64,000 nucleotides of DNA from Capitulum mitella (lineage: Eukaryota; Arthropoda; Thecostraca; Pollicipedomorpha; Pollicipedidae): NCBI GenBank assembly GCA_030062745.1, contig CP099841.1, positions 14,030,970 to 14,094,969 on the forward strand. The letters are read 5' to 3'. The notes under the pieces are model-generated. The model saw only the letters and a list, made by a program, of their open reading frames with translations. It was not told the origin of the DNA and made no database searches. A program made the position numbers and the translations under genes. The first letter of the stretch is position 1. Each line of letters begins with the position of its first letter. Positions 1 through 11,023 of this stretch are shown here, in pieces.

Positions 1-1020
1 GTTTAGCGCCCTCTAACTTTTTTGCAAAACAAGATATCTCAATAATACTTTCAGGGATTAGTGATTGTGACAGATGCAACAAATCCCCTATCTCAAATTT
101 TTCGGAATTTTCCGGGTCATTGACCTAAGGTCAAGTCCATTTTTATGACATGTCGTTCTTTCGGAAATTGATGGAATATTTCATAACATTTTTAGTGTGG
201 AGTGAAGCAGACTTCTAGTTACCGTCATTGGGCAAAGTATCAATGACTTCCAGCCATTAACCTGAGGTCAGGTCACAAATAACTGTAGTGAGCCAAAATG
301 TACCACCGTCAAAATCGACGATGAATTACTCAGAATGGGTAGAAAATGGCAGAACTAGCTTGCACAGACGTACGTCATACCAGGAACCTCAAAAAGTTTT
401 GAAAAATCACATATTTTGGAAATAAACAGGCTCTCGCGAATAAAGCTCCGCCAGCTGTGTAGATTGGTAACTAATGAATTTTTCCAAAATTTAAGCATGA
501 AAAACCATCACAAGAACCCCACTAAGATCAATAAAATTTACATAGATAGGCTTTTTTCGCGAAAATAAAGGAACGCTAAAATTAGTTCCCGGCAATTTGC
601 TACTGCATACGGCTGCGGCGCACGTCGACAGCTGGCACGACAATTGCCATGTCTTTAACTCAACGTTTCGGCGTATATATTGAACAAATCTGGGGAAATT
701 AGACGTGTATCGGCATCCGCGGACCTTTACTTGTGCGCTGGTGCCTTTACCTATGCGTTATTAGTCACAGCCCTTGAGATTCAAACCATTTCTGGGTTTC
801 ATGCAGTGGGCTATGAGAAAACATATATAGGGCGTAAATTGCTTACATATTATCTAAAACTAAAAATTAGACCAGTTTCGAGCTCTACTCGTCAGAAGCT
901 TTCCAACGGTATGTTCTATTTTCATCGTGCGACCAACCGTTCGTGAGTTAGAGGGAGGCGGCCAACTTCCCCCCCCAGTCGCGCATGTTCGAAACCGACC
1001 GACGGTCGTGCGCGGGTTAA
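1..1020. mobile_element. TTAA element, family 1, copy 1 (left end outside window)
   Basis: This stretch aligns along its whole length with 3152-4162 in the same orientation. Position 1 corresponds to about 3152, so roughly 200 bp of the left end lie outside the window. The right end is the same as in the second copy: GACGGTCGTGCGCGGGTTAA, closing with TTAA at 1017-1020. Substitutions and small indels are scattered throughout, so both copies are old. No transposase is visible. Both copies can be read as an ORF of about 90-120 codons near the right end, but the frames do not correspond over the first third, so this is not a conserved gene. It is inferred to be a non-autonomous DNA transposon of the piggyBac-like (TTAA-targeting) kind. 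Confidence 0.75.
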
Positions 1021-2639
1021 AAATATTCTTACGATACATCCGTGATCATACTTCGACATGAGGTGAAATTTCATGTTTCAGAGATAACGCTGTGTCGATA
1101 TGAATGAAGTCTGAAAACTTGCACTTGCATATAATGACTGCTTATGCCTGAGGAAGTCGAGGAAAACAGGTTTGACCCCCGCACTGACGGAATTCCGCGC
1201 CAACGTAAAACTGACGGTGGTAGGTGTCTAACCCCTGCTATTTTCTGACTGGAACGGGCCAGAGAGACCAGCGAAACGGCACGCGATAGCCCCGGAGCTT
1301 CTGAAGAGGATTTACCAAGGTCAGCTTTATGTGTAAGGTCAAGCTCAAGGCCATATCAAGTCATCTCACATTTTTTTCCAAATTTGCACTTAGCAGCCCC
1401 AAAGGTCGCTTCTGTTGCTTCATACTCGGGACATTTGTATTAACTATGTGCCCAAGATGATGCAATCAACCAATATATAAATATATATGGTGTCTGACAC
1501 AGGCCAATTTAGGTCACCAGATCCGTTTTTATCTATTAGAGGGCTTCCTGGTACGCAGAACTTGTGTCAATGATTTTGAACTGCCTTAGTCTGACATACT
1601 CGGACTGTAAGCTGCCCAGGTCAGCCTAGGCCACCGACCCAGGTGAAATTTACGTTCAAAATTTCATATACAGCTGAAAGAGCTGGAAAGATGTGAAAAG
1701 TTCATCAAAAACGGAAATTATCACAAAAGAGATTACTACCAATGACTTGAGCTGAACGTCAACCTACGTCAGTGAACTACGGCGACCTCGGGGTTGAAAA
1801 ATGCAATTTGTAAGCAGGGCAGCAATAATGACATAACAAGATGACAAAGCCGAAAGAAACGATACTGGAACGACATTTATCAACATTCCAGCGCTAGAGG
1901 TCAGCTTAGGTCAGTGAGCTTCTGTGACGCCTGGACTAAAAATGCCATTTGCAGGTGAGGCAGCTGGACGGGTTAGACAACTCGATGAAACTTAAAAAAA
2001 AACGCTACTCATCCGATTATTACCACAATTCCATACCTTAAACTCAGCCTGGGTCATTGAAATACGTCAACTCCCTAATGAGAGTTTTATGTCAGAGGGT
2101 GACAACCTTGATATACAAGTTAGGAAAACCAGGAATACTTTTAAGGGGGAGGAGGAAATTCCCGCTCGAAAATTATCGTTCCCATTGCAAATTTTCTCGA
2201 AAGGGCAAGAGGGGGAAGTGGGGAATTTCCTACCTTCAGATATTTTTCTGGAACTTTATTGACGCCTGTCTGCCAGCCCCGTCGCCCGTTAAGCCTCCCG
2301 TCGCCGGCCGGGGGTCACGTTACAGCGGCTGCGGGACGGCGGGTTGGTTCAGGAACATGAACCGAACCGGAATTCACGTTCGCGTTCATGTGGTCGTAAA
2401 TTTTTGGTGATGAATGCCAATTCCTACAACGACGCGAAGCCGCTCGTTGACGCAGACGCTGGACTTTCTGCTGTTCGGACGCATTAATAGTCCAAGCGTA
2501 AAGACAGTCGATACTATAAAATATGCGCTACATTGGGTTGACCTACGCCACATGTAGATGAGGTGATTGATAATTTTGTAGCCTAAGATACAAAGATATG
2601 CTTTTAGACAGCTTAACACATTTATTTTTCAGCATAGTC
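1021..2639. other. Non-coding, AGGTCA-rich stretch
   Basis: No gene is seen. The stretch is rich in AGGTCA-like hexamers (1319, 1620, 1901 and nearby) and carries the tandem repeat listed separately. A GC-rich segment at 2278-2345 contains CCCGTTAAGCC (TTAA at 2287-2290) and resembles the GC-rich ends of the TTAA elements. It may mark the edge of another degraded copy, but no partner end was found. Confidence 0.4.
1618..2046. repeat. Degenerate tandem repeat, three units of about 135-148 bp
   Basis: Three successive units begin near 1618, 1755 and 1899. Each opens with a GGTCA/CGTCA pair and then passes through similar blocks: TGNAATTTNNGTTCAAAAT-like or AAAAATGCNATTTG, then a CAGCTG/GGCAG segment, then AAACG. 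Divergence between units is high. The layout (units of about 150 bp headed by AGGTCA motifs) resembles the array inside the TTAA element at 36397-36860. Confidence 0.5.
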
Positions 2640-2954
2640 TAATTTTAAATTTACACCCTGTCCAGCCGTGATGAAGTTTACGGATCCCTTCTCTGAAGAA
2701 ATTGCCATTTTAGGACCTCCAAGAAATGAGCTACAGCATCGATGACATTATTATCAGGGCGAAAAATGGCGACCGCTGAGCTCCCATTTCATCTTGGGAA
2801 ACATGCAGTAATCTGAGGGCGCTAGATCAGGTGAATAGAGTGGGTGTTCGACAAGCTGAAATCCACATTCATGAAAAGCAGCAACGGCTACCATAGGTTT
2901 GTCAGCAGGAGCATTGTCTTGATGAAAGAGTTCAGCTTCCTACACCGATTTTTC
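2640..2954 (-). pseudogene. mariner transposase, C-terminal half (broken)
   Basis: On the minus strand, from 2940 downward, the translation carries the mariner catalytic-domain signatures LFHQDNAPADK, HPLYSPDLAPSDY and FPKMKWEL, followed by a recognisable C-terminal segment (AVAHFLEVLKWQFLQRR). HQDN and SPDLAPSD correspond to the second and third acidic residues of the DD34D triad of Tc1/mariner transposases. In-frame stops after SGRHFSP and RRDP show that it is dead. It is the continuation of the half at 4163-4880, separated by the TTAA element inserted at 2955-4162. Confidence 0.85.
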
Positions 2955-4162
2955 TTAACCCGCCCCCGACTGGGGGGAGGGCAGTTGACCTGAGGTTTTT
3001 CTGGGATTACGAGAGAACGAACAAACACAGAGCCACGAAACTTCGTGCACCTTTTGCTTCATCATTTTTACACCTTGCGTAAAATTTTTGACCTCAGGTC
3101 AAGTCAGGTGTATGACCTATGTGAGATCAAACGGATGTATGTCCAAACAAAGTTTAGCGCCCTGCAACTTTTTCGGAAAACAAGATATCACAATAATACT
3201 TTTAGGGATTAGTGATCTCGATAGATGTCACAAATCTCCAATCTCGGATTTTCCGGGATTTTCTGGGTCATTGACCTAAGCTCAAGCTCATTTTTAAAAC
3301 ATGTCGCCGTTTTTCGGAAATTGACGGAATTTTTCACAGCATTTTTAGTGTAGAGTGAAGCAGACGTCTAGTTACCGTCAATGGGCAAAGTATTAATGGC
3401 TTCCAGCCATTGACTTGAGGTCAGGTCACGAATAACTGTTGTGAGCCAAAATGTACCACCGTCAAAATCAGCGATGATTTACTCAGAATGGGTAGGAAAG
3501 GGCAGAACTGGCTTGCACAGACGTCATACCATGAACCTCAAAAAGTTTTGAAAATTGCATATTTTGCAAACAAACAAGCTCTCGCGAATAAAGTTCCGCC
3601 AGTTGTGTAGACTGGTAACTAATGAATTTTTCCAAAATTTAAGCATGAGAAACCATCACTAAAACCACCATGATCAATAAAAGTTACATGGATAGGCTTA
3701 TGTCGCGGAAATAAAGGAACGCTAAAATAAGTCCCAGTTAAGTTCTTACTGCGCATGGCTGCGGCGCCCGCCGACAACCGGTGTGAAAATTACCGTGTCT
3801 TTGACTCAACGTTTCGGCGTACGCATTGAACAAACCCGAGAAACTAGACGTGTATCGGCATCTGCGGACCTTCACTTGTGCGTTGGTGCCCTCTGCCTAT
3901 GCGTTATTAGTCACAGCCCTTGAGATTCATGTTGTTTCTCGGTCTTATGCAGTCGGCTATGAAAAAACATTTATAGGGCGTAAATTGCTTACACATTATC
4001 TAAAACTAAAAATGAGACCAGTTCTACTCGTCACAAGCTTTCCAACGGTGTGCTTATTTTTTATCGTGCGGCCAACCGTTCGTGGGTCAGAGGGGGCGGT
4101 CAACCGCCCCTCCCCCCAGGTCGGGCGTGATCGTCGCCGACCGACGGTCGTGCGCGGGTTAA
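2955..4162. mobile_element. TTAA element, family 1, copy 2, nested in mariner
   Basis: Both ends are TTAA (2955-2958 and 4159-4162). The termini are inverted and degenerate: TTAACCCGCCCCCGACTGGG on the left and, read inward from the right, TTAACCCGCGCACGACCGTC. The element interrupts a mariner transposase between the RQLRENI segment and the HQDN segment. Removing the element with one TTAA leaves an uninterrupted mariner frame across the junction, so this is a clean insertion with TTAA duplication, as known for piggyBac and Kolobok transposons. It is 1.2 kb long with no transposase, so it is non-autonomous. The right two thirds match 1-1020. The left 200 bp resemble the left end of the element at 25250. 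Confidence 0.88.
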
Positions 4163-4880
4163 TGTTCTCTCTCAGCTGCCTCAGGAAACCAGCGTAGTAG
4201 GACACGGCAACAGTACAAACCTTTTCCAGGTAATCCACTAACAGCACTCCTTCTGCATCCCCCCAAAAATGGAGGCCACCACCTTCCCTGCAGACATGAT
4301 TGGCTCGGCCTCCTTTGGAGCTGGAGATCCTGGATGTTTCCACTGTTTTGACTGCTCTTTCATCTCTGGTTGGAGGTGGTGAACACAAGTCCGATCCATG
4401 GTCACATGTCTCCGGAAAAACCCCTCGGGATCTGGACCAAAAATAGCAACGTTGTCCCTTGACATATTTGCCAAATCCACCTCGGTTCGGGTCTAAGGAG
4501 TTTTGGGACCCAGCGAGCAGAAACTCCGGTCATTTGGAATTCATTGCGTATCACTGTATTGCCGCGTTCCTGGGAGATACCCGGCTTGGTGGCGATGTAG
4601 GTTAGGCCAAGACCAAGACCTGGATTTTGCCAATGGTTTCTTGTGTGGTGACGGTGACAGGCTTTGTTGCACGAGGGTCATCTTCCGGGCTTTCTCTGCC
4701 TTGTTGAAATTCAGCAGCCCATTTCTTCACCATGCTACATGAAGGGGATACCCCCTTGCGTCGCCAGCATGACCTCCTGGATCTCCTTGGGTCATAGGCC
4801 TTTGATACCGAGTTACAGGATTACTGCACGATAGGCGATCCTATCCATTTGCTCAAAAAACTGCTAACTCATAAATTTCA
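4163..4880 (-). pseudogene. mariner transposase, N-terminal half (broken)
   Basis: Read on the minus strand from about 4861, the translation begins EQMDRIAYRAVIL and continues PKEIQEVMLATQGG, the N-terminal helix-turn-helix region of mariner transposases. It then gives SRDNVAIFGPDPEGFFRRHV, TMDRTCVHHLQPE (first catalytic Asp), EQSKQWKHPGSPAPK, and VDYLEK...YYAGFLRQLREN. Stops after VIL and KGL, frameshifts around 4500-4740 and near 4240, and the element inserted at 4162 make it non-functional. Mariner moves by cut-and-paste into TA sites. The intact family protein is about 340-350 residues, and the two halves together cover most of it. Confidence 0.87.
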
Positions 4881-5480
4881 GTTACTTGAAACAACAAAAA
4901 TGCAACAATTATCAACCCCAAGCTTGTTGGGTAATCATTCAAAGTGTTGAACGGTATTTGAGTTTAATAAGAACTGTTTAGCTCATCTCCTTGTACCTTA
5001 GACCATGAACTTAATCATCCCACGTATGCGACGAACAAGGGCAGGCACGCCAAATAGAAAGCAAAGTGTAGAAAGCAAGGCTTCGCAGTTTTTCTGCTGA
5101 ATGACTGCTTGGTAATTACGTAAGTCCGAGAGCGCCACACGTGGGGCTCTGCACCAGTCGTAAAAGATCCAGTTTGGGGAGGGGGCAGGACATAATGAAA
5201 ACTTATTGTTGCCCAGAACTGCTGAGTGCCAGGAAAAAAAAGATGCAGGAATAAACATTTATGGTTCTCGTAGAACTTCTGAGTGTTTTTTTTTTCATTT
5301 ACCTGATGATGCGCAGATGAATAACATGTAAGCTGACCAATGTGTGAAATTATGCACCACGATTAAAGTCGTTTCTGAAGACCTCATCACTGGCTGCATG
5401 GAGCTTGATCCCTTCAGTCTTACCTTCGGTACACATGCTTTTTCACACCTTCCCTTCCCTCTCCCTCCTTTTTTGGCCTG
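4881..5480. other. No feature recognised
   Basis: Unremarkable sequence with a T-run at 5286-5295. The mariner terminal repeat should lie in the first tens of bases but was not identified. Confidence 0.3.
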
Positions 5481-6655
5481 AATGAAACATTTCGCTGCCG
5501 AGACGCGGTGAAATGCTTGTTGTTGCGTGTCCGTCGCTCGCTCCTGTGCGGTGGCGTTGTGTCGGCGCGTTCCGATTGTTGGAAGAAGACCAGACGGTAT
5601 GGCTTGTTGCCACGAAAACGTGCTGAAACCAGCCTCGTAGTCACACTCGACATGGCTGACGTGTTTAACGACCATTTCGCGAGTGCCGGCCAGCGCATCG
5701 CAACCAAAGCGATTGGCTCTCCTGCTGATACCCAGGGCAGACATGATCGTCTTTGTCCACGCCCTTACCGAGTGTGCGCCTCTGCCGTCCTCCTCCGTCC
5801 TACCACCCTGCCTGAGCTCTCTCTCTGGCCATCAAGAGTATGAGCTTCTCTAGGGCAGTTGGTGTCAATGGTGTCTCTGTCATCGCATTCAAACCATCGT
5901 TTTCCGCCATTGGTCCACATCTTTTCCATATTATAAATCGTTCCATCCTGTCAAATGCTTTCCCTGATGACTGAAAAATTGTTCCTGTGGTGCCTGTTCA
6001 CAAAGGACGCGACCGATCCAACATAAACAACTTTCGGCCGAGTCCCTTTTGCCTGTTTTATCAAAGATCACGAAAAAAAGTTGTTTTCACACAGATCTTA
6101 TGTACCGCAAAACCATCTCCTTTCCACATCTCAGTACGCTTCCCGCCTATGCCACTCAGAAGAGGATGCCTTGCTCGACGTTGTTACCTGCGTGTCGCGA
6201 GAGGTCGACGCTGGTCGTGTTGCCTGCCTCACAGCCATCGATCTTAGCAAAACGTTCGACAGCGTTAACCACAAGATCCTCTTGACCAAGCTGGGGTGGC
6301 AAGGCAACTCCTCAGACTGATTTAGCAGTTACCTGAGTAGACGACGACAGGTTGTCACTGGTGGATCGCTCACTATTCCCCTCACACACCAAGGCTCTTT
6401 GATTGGTCAGGCGCTCTTCCTTGTCACTGTGAACGACTTCCCTTGCTTTCTAACACACGGTCAACTTTTGTCTTAGGCTGATGACACTCAACTATCGCAT
6501 TCTTCTTTTCCCGACAGCAACGGCCTTAAAGACCTCAATCCACGTATCCAGCATCCTATGCACGAGCTCCAGATCTGGTTCAAATCTAACGGTCTGAAGA
6601 TGATTCCTGGTACAACCAGTTTATTTGGCACTCCGCCCTCCCTAAAAGGACCATA
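5481..6655 (+). pseudogene. Non-LTR retrotransposon pol (endonuclease-RT linker and RT), truncated
   Basis: The plus strand encodes a decayed reverse transcriptase of the Jockey/CR1/L2-like kind. In order are seen: a linker region (ADVFNDHFASAGQRIA, then LRPTTLPELS), a finger region (SRAVGVNG, then VPVHKGRDRSNINNFRP), the palm motif AIDLSKTFDSVNHK with its catalytic Asp near 6240, SSYLSRRRQVVTGG, and the active-site box ADDT at 6477-6488. The residue before ADDT, normally Tyr, is a TAG stop. LQIWFKSNGLKM follows. Frameshifts and several further stops are present. It ends abruptly near 6655, where a thumb domain would be expected. The upstream endonuclease domain is not visible. Its normal role is target-primed reverse transcription of its own RNA. 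Confidence 0.85.
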
Positions 6656-8215
6656 CAGCTTGGGCGTGGTACGTCATGGGGTGGGGAACATGTATGAAAA
6701 AGAGGGGATTATTTTTAAGATGTCCATTATGTCTCTTTTTTTCCCCGTAAAAGGCCGGATCAAACCGATGCATCGTCGCAACATGGTAAACTAAGCATAA
6801 ATTTCGCCCTGGTTGTTCTTTATGAGCATATTCTACATTGACACAATCATTTACATTTACCAATCAATGACAGCTGCTATGTACTATTGGAGAGCAACAT
6901 AGATACATGACAGCTGCGAGTACTATTACACGTTATATTCGCCCAGGGACAGGGTATATGGCCCTGGGCAAATCCCTGGATAGCATAATCAAATTTTGTC
7001 GTAGCGACGAAAAACGCAAATAACTTGAATAGCGCTGAGTGTATAATTTAGCTCTGCAGTTTTCAATCTCCTAGGTGAGGGATGCACCGGTGGATAAAAC
7101 AAGAGACGGTTCGAGACATCGCGTAGCACGGACCAGAAGCCATGCACATGAAATACCAATATGTTTTACTGCTGTGGTGCGCACTCATTCTTAATGATAC
7201 TGAAAAGTAAGTTCCAGGTACCCCTAGTGTTCTAGCCATGGAGGCCCCCGTAGTTTTCAAGGGCGCCCCAGTGTTGTCTCCCCCCCCCCCCACTTTCTGG
7301 GACGCCCCGAAAAAAAGTACGGGCTACGCTACTGATTTGAACCGTCTCAACTGATGCTCAAGATAACTTTTTAAGTCTTTTTGTCCAAGTATTTGCATTG
7401 TGTCCTTCATGCGTGCGAGTCCGGTAAAGGTATTTCAAACGTTTGCTTTCAGACTGCAGTCCCAGTCCTCCCAGCAAATTAAACTGGATGAAGTGTTGGC
7501 GCAGATGGCAAGAAACTGGATAAAAAAGCGGTGAACATTACTGTTTCGGCGACACGTTTCGCGCACTCGGCACTCCAGACCAAACCACCTCATACCAAAG
7601 AAAGCCATGTGTGTTTGCGCACGTCCGATATATGTGCAAGACATGTGGTAAATTAAGACCTCATTACGAACCAAAAATACCGTGCCGGAGGACGGTGGGG
7701 GCTCCAATGATTCCTTCATCATCATCACCGTAATTTCGTCACATTTATTTTTTGTCATGTCTGACCTGAACCCATATCGAAGTGACCCAAATCCGAGGAG
7801 GAATCAGAATTTATGGGTACTTTAGGCTACGCCGAATGGATCGATCCGCGAACGGTTTGCCCCCGCCTCCCCCCCATCATAAAAGAGCTTCCACCGCCCC
7901 TGATTACTGCCGCAAGATTACGTATGAAAAACATAGATGGTGGGCTATATCTGTTGTCCCTGACACCAGTGTTCGTGTTGAAATGTCAGTGTGTTCGTTT
8001 TTCTTTCTGGTGATGACGTGGATACCATACGATATTGTGTATGTACATCTGCAGCCTTGAGAGTCCGCGCTGTAATATATTCCGTTCATAAAGCTATCAA
8101 ACACGCAGCAACACCAGCACTCGCGCCGGAAGACGCAACCGGTCATGTTCTAAACGGGCTTCGTGTTGGACTTCGTTGAGTATCTGTTGCTCAGCACCGA
8201 TTCCAAGCTTCAGGT
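6656..8215. other. No feature recognised
   Basis: No gene, RNA or repeat array is recognised. A poly-C tract (7281-7290) and a G/C-rich tract followed by ACGCCCCGAAAAAAAGTACGG near 7300 resemble the low-complexity edges of decayed transposons. Confidence 0.3.
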
Positions 8216-8730
8216 GTGGTCTCCTGTTACCCTGGCAACCTTCCATTAGCGTCGTCCAGCCGGCGTTTTCCTGCGTGTCTCGGCCGGGCTGGCGGCGGCG
8301 TGGTCGATCTCCGCGCAGTGGCGCGGCTCGCCGCCTCGTTAGGGTCAGTTAGTTCGGATAATGAGACCGGAGCACCGCTGCGGGACGGACAGCCTCGGAC
8401 GGCGCACCCTCTTCGGCCGCCTCCTGTCCGGCTGCCGGCCTCGCAGCTGACGCGACGGTCAGCTGGCGAACGGTGAACGCCCGGTCCACCGTCCAGCACA
8501 CGATCGCGACAAACGGCCGCAGGGGCGGCCGGCTGCCAGGACCGGGCCGACCTCGGCGGCCGACGGCGGGGCGACACGTGACGTCACAGGGCAATCGTGG
8601 GCAGCGCGGCGACGTAACCGAGACCGTGCGACGCTGGGATGACCTCCTCTGCCGGCGGGACAGCCAGAGCGGCAGCTGGTGCGCTGGCAGACGCCGCTGT
8701 CGGCAGACACAGAACGACGCTCGTTAAACT
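8216..8730. promoter_or_regulatory. CpG-rich island with overlapping E-box and CRE
   Basis: The segment is strikingly richer in G+C and CpG than its flanks (CGGCCG-rich, 8280-8600). At 8575-8586 it contains CACGTGACGTCA, in which a palindromic E-box (CACGTG) overlaps a full palindromic CRE (TGACGTCA). Both are common in proximal promoters. The long overlapping reading frames here are those expected of stop-poor GC-rich DNA. No signal peptide, domain or splice-supported exon was identified, so a promoter or unmethylated regulatory island is an inference. Confidence 0.4.
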
Positions 8731-9902
8731 GGTTCCAGCCTCAGTTGGCTTCGGTGGCACTTCAGTTTAAGATCTTTACTTCAAGGAACTTTGGAAAGTT
8801 TGTCGAGATTCTTACTTCCAGGCACGTTGGAAGCATCGGTAGTGCAATGTGACACCTACGGACATGTAGACGTTTCGCGCAATAACCGTATTGACGATGC
8901 CTGTTTTACACTGGCTATAACATGGACTCCCACGTGAAGAAAAGGGAAAGCACGACACTTCCCTTCACCTGTTGTGGAATCGCATTTTACGCCTTTACAG
9001 TTACACAGAAAGAAGCGATCCGAAACCTCAGCCTGTGGCAAAGTTCTCCAAGAATGGGTCTGTTATTGATAATTACGCTATCGGTATTACGAAAAGCATT
9101 TGCGGCTCGGAAAATGTGTTCACGTATGCGTTGAAGCAGAATGAGACCACGATACAAGAACATGAAAGCTGCAGAAAAAAATGTGGCACTAAACCCACAG
9201 GCATATGTACGGAACGGGAGCCATTTTGTCACGCCACGTGGTCGCCCTTCCGCTCTCATTCCACCCACCGCCCGCCAGCGCAGCCGATAGTCTGCGCGAC
9301 GGTTCGCCTACCGATTTCGACAGCTCCTGGTCCGGTTTCGGCGTCCCGTAGCGCCTCGTCACAGTCGTCTATGAACTGGATCCCCACGTCGGCGGAGGAA
9401 GCTCTGGGCCTGGTTCCTTGTGCCGCCGCGACGCTGAGCGTGGCGCTGGCGTCGGCCGGCGCCGGCGGCTGATAGCCGACAGTCGTCACGGCGCCCAGCT
9501 GTCGACACGGACCCAGGAGTCTTGCAGTCGCATTGTTAATTGTAGTTGATACGATTATACGCTAGGAGGGACAGGAAACTTGACGACTTTTCATTAGTTG
9601 ACACCGTGACGGTTATAGTTCAAAACCGTGTCATTGAAAGCATAATCATTACTACTAAAATACATCAGGCTTTCATTGGGCTTTCGTTTGTTTCCTGTGA
9701 CTCAATACAAACTTTCCGTCTGGTGATTTCCAAAGTATAATTGTTCTATTGTAGTCTTTATTGTACAGTCTCAGGGTCATCCACACATCTGGTGACCATT
9801 AGGCCCAGCGTCAAACATGCACAATCAGGGTAGTTATAAAAAAATGTTGTTATAAAAAATGCCTAGCGGGGAAAAAACACTCACGCACACGCACACCCTT
9901 AC
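8731..9902. other. Mostly featureless; GC-rich patch at 9245-9500
   Basis: No gene is recognised. The patch around 9245-9500 is CpG-rich like other islands in the window but shorter. 9820-9860 contains two AT-rich direct repeats (TGTTATAAAAAA). 9876-9900 is a CACA-rich run just beyond the 3' end of the retrotransposon fragment that follows. Confidence 0.3.
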
Positions 9903-10505
9903 TTAATAAACAACTTTTCCAGAAAGCGCATGTCTAAATATGACGGGCAAACGATGAACCTCGAGTGGTAGCTCGTTGAACAAAACTGGCGCGAGTCTGC
10001 AAAACACACGTCTGCCCGTCTCGGTTCTGGAGCGCGGCACATACAGCAGGCGATTTTGGCGCTTGCTACCGTCGCGCTGTGCCCGGTTGGTACGAAATTT
10101 CTCGGCTAGGGACTGGGGTTCACCAGACACCAGTATGCTGTCGAGCAGGCGGAGGGTGCGGTGACGATACACTTCGTCTGCCGCCATCCAGTCGAGTCTT
10201 TCCATCAGGTCCAAGACATGCTGAAGCTTTCCACGGCCGAAAACGAGCCGGATTGCGGAACTGATTACCCTTTCCGCTTTCCCTATTTTTTTCTTTTAAC
10301 CGTTTCTATGCACGGCAATACACTGTCGGAAATGAGGGGGAACCAAGGCACCAACGAATGTCTCGAGAGCACGACCCGGGATGTGGTGACGGATATGGGA
10401 AAGCCCAGTCAGTGCGCCGAAGCAACGACGGTGAAGAGCGGATTCGTGATGGTCCCAAGTCATGTAGTGGTCGAAAACGACACCGAGGCTTTGTTTTCTG
10501 AGCAA
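9903..10505 (-). pseudogene. Non-LTR retrotransposon pol, thumb and C-terminal end
   Basis: On the minus strand the translation reads LGVVFDHYMTWDHHESALHR, then RCFGALTGLSHIRHHIPG (about 10500-10300). After a frameshift near 10300 it continues DLMERLDWMAADEVYRHRTL (10214 downward) and ends with RSRTETGRRVFCRLAPVLFN before a TAA stop at 9903. LGV.FD..(L/M)TW..H, the RCFG.L..L..IR segment and the R.R(T/E)ETG.R.F..(L/A)..L(F/Y)N.LP ending are the standard thumb and C-terminal features of CR1/L2/Jockey-type pol. Palm and endonuclease are absent, as in a 5'-truncated insertion. It may be the same family as the fragment at 5481-6655, but the two do not overlap enough to prove it. Confidence 0.82.
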
Positions 10506-10646
10506 AGCTGGATTAAATTGTTAGCAAATTTTACGTCAACGTAAACGCAGATTTTGCTTAGCGTAACGATGGAGGCGGGAACCGTCTCCAGTCGACCGAC
10601 GGCACCCTGAGGGTCCGCCTTTTTGCTGCTGACGAAGATCTGGGGG

Positions 10647-10976
10647 GTCGACGCAGGCTCTAGAATCCGAATACTCACCGATGTCACGTGTCCTCTCGCT
10701 GGACACAGTCGATTCTATCACTGAGCTGTCACTGCCGCAAAAATGGGACCAATTTAGGACCCGACGATGGACGCAGCCAAGCTTTGACGTATAAGCCAGT
10801 AACAAAGCTATGGCAGAGCTCCTGACAATGAGCAACAGGCTGATAAGATAGATAAGATAAGATAAGATAAGATGGTCCCATTTTTGCGGCAGCGACAGCT
10901 CAGTGGTAGAATCGACTGTGTCCAGCGACAAGACACATGACATCGGTGAGTATTCGGATTTTGGAGCCTGCGTCGA

Positions 10977-10977
<1 letters not shown>
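10647..10977. repeat. Long inverted repeat (two 105-bp arms)
   Basis: The arm at 10647-10751 (GTCGACGCAGGCTC...ATGGGACCA) is the reverse complement of 10873-10977 (TGGTCCCAT...GCCTGCGTCGAC) with only scattered mismatches. The arms are separated by a 121-bp spacer that ends in a GATAA array. Transcribed RNA would fold into a long hairpin. The right arm contains CAGCTCAGTGGTAGAATCG, reminiscent of the tRNA box A, so the arms may be head-to-head copies of a tRNA-derived SINE fragment. A convincing box B was not found. Confidence 0.8.
10841..10872. repeat. (GATAA)n microsatellite
   Basis: About six GATAA/GATA units lie inside the loop of the inverted repeat, directly against its right arm. Confidence 0.9.

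Positions 10978-11019
<42 letters not shown>
10978..11019. repeat. (TA)n microsatellite
   Basis: About 20 TA units directly abut the right arm of the inverted repeat. A TATACATATACACACATA decay tail follows. Confidence 0.95.

Positions 11020-11023
<4 letters not shown>

Noticed and set aside
680-4197. Related ORFs at 680-946 and 3826-4197 (shared YALLVTALEI and GRKLLT segments) as a transposon-encoded protein
   Set aside because: They are similar only because the two element copies are similar in DNA. The frames differ in the first third through an indel, and one runs into the GC-rich terminus, so there is no sign of selection on protein.
10890-10977. tRNA gene or SINE promoter
   Set aside because: CAGCTCAGTGGTAG fits box A, but no GGTTCRANTCC box B and no cloverleaf could be drawn. 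It is kept only as a remark on the inverted repeat.
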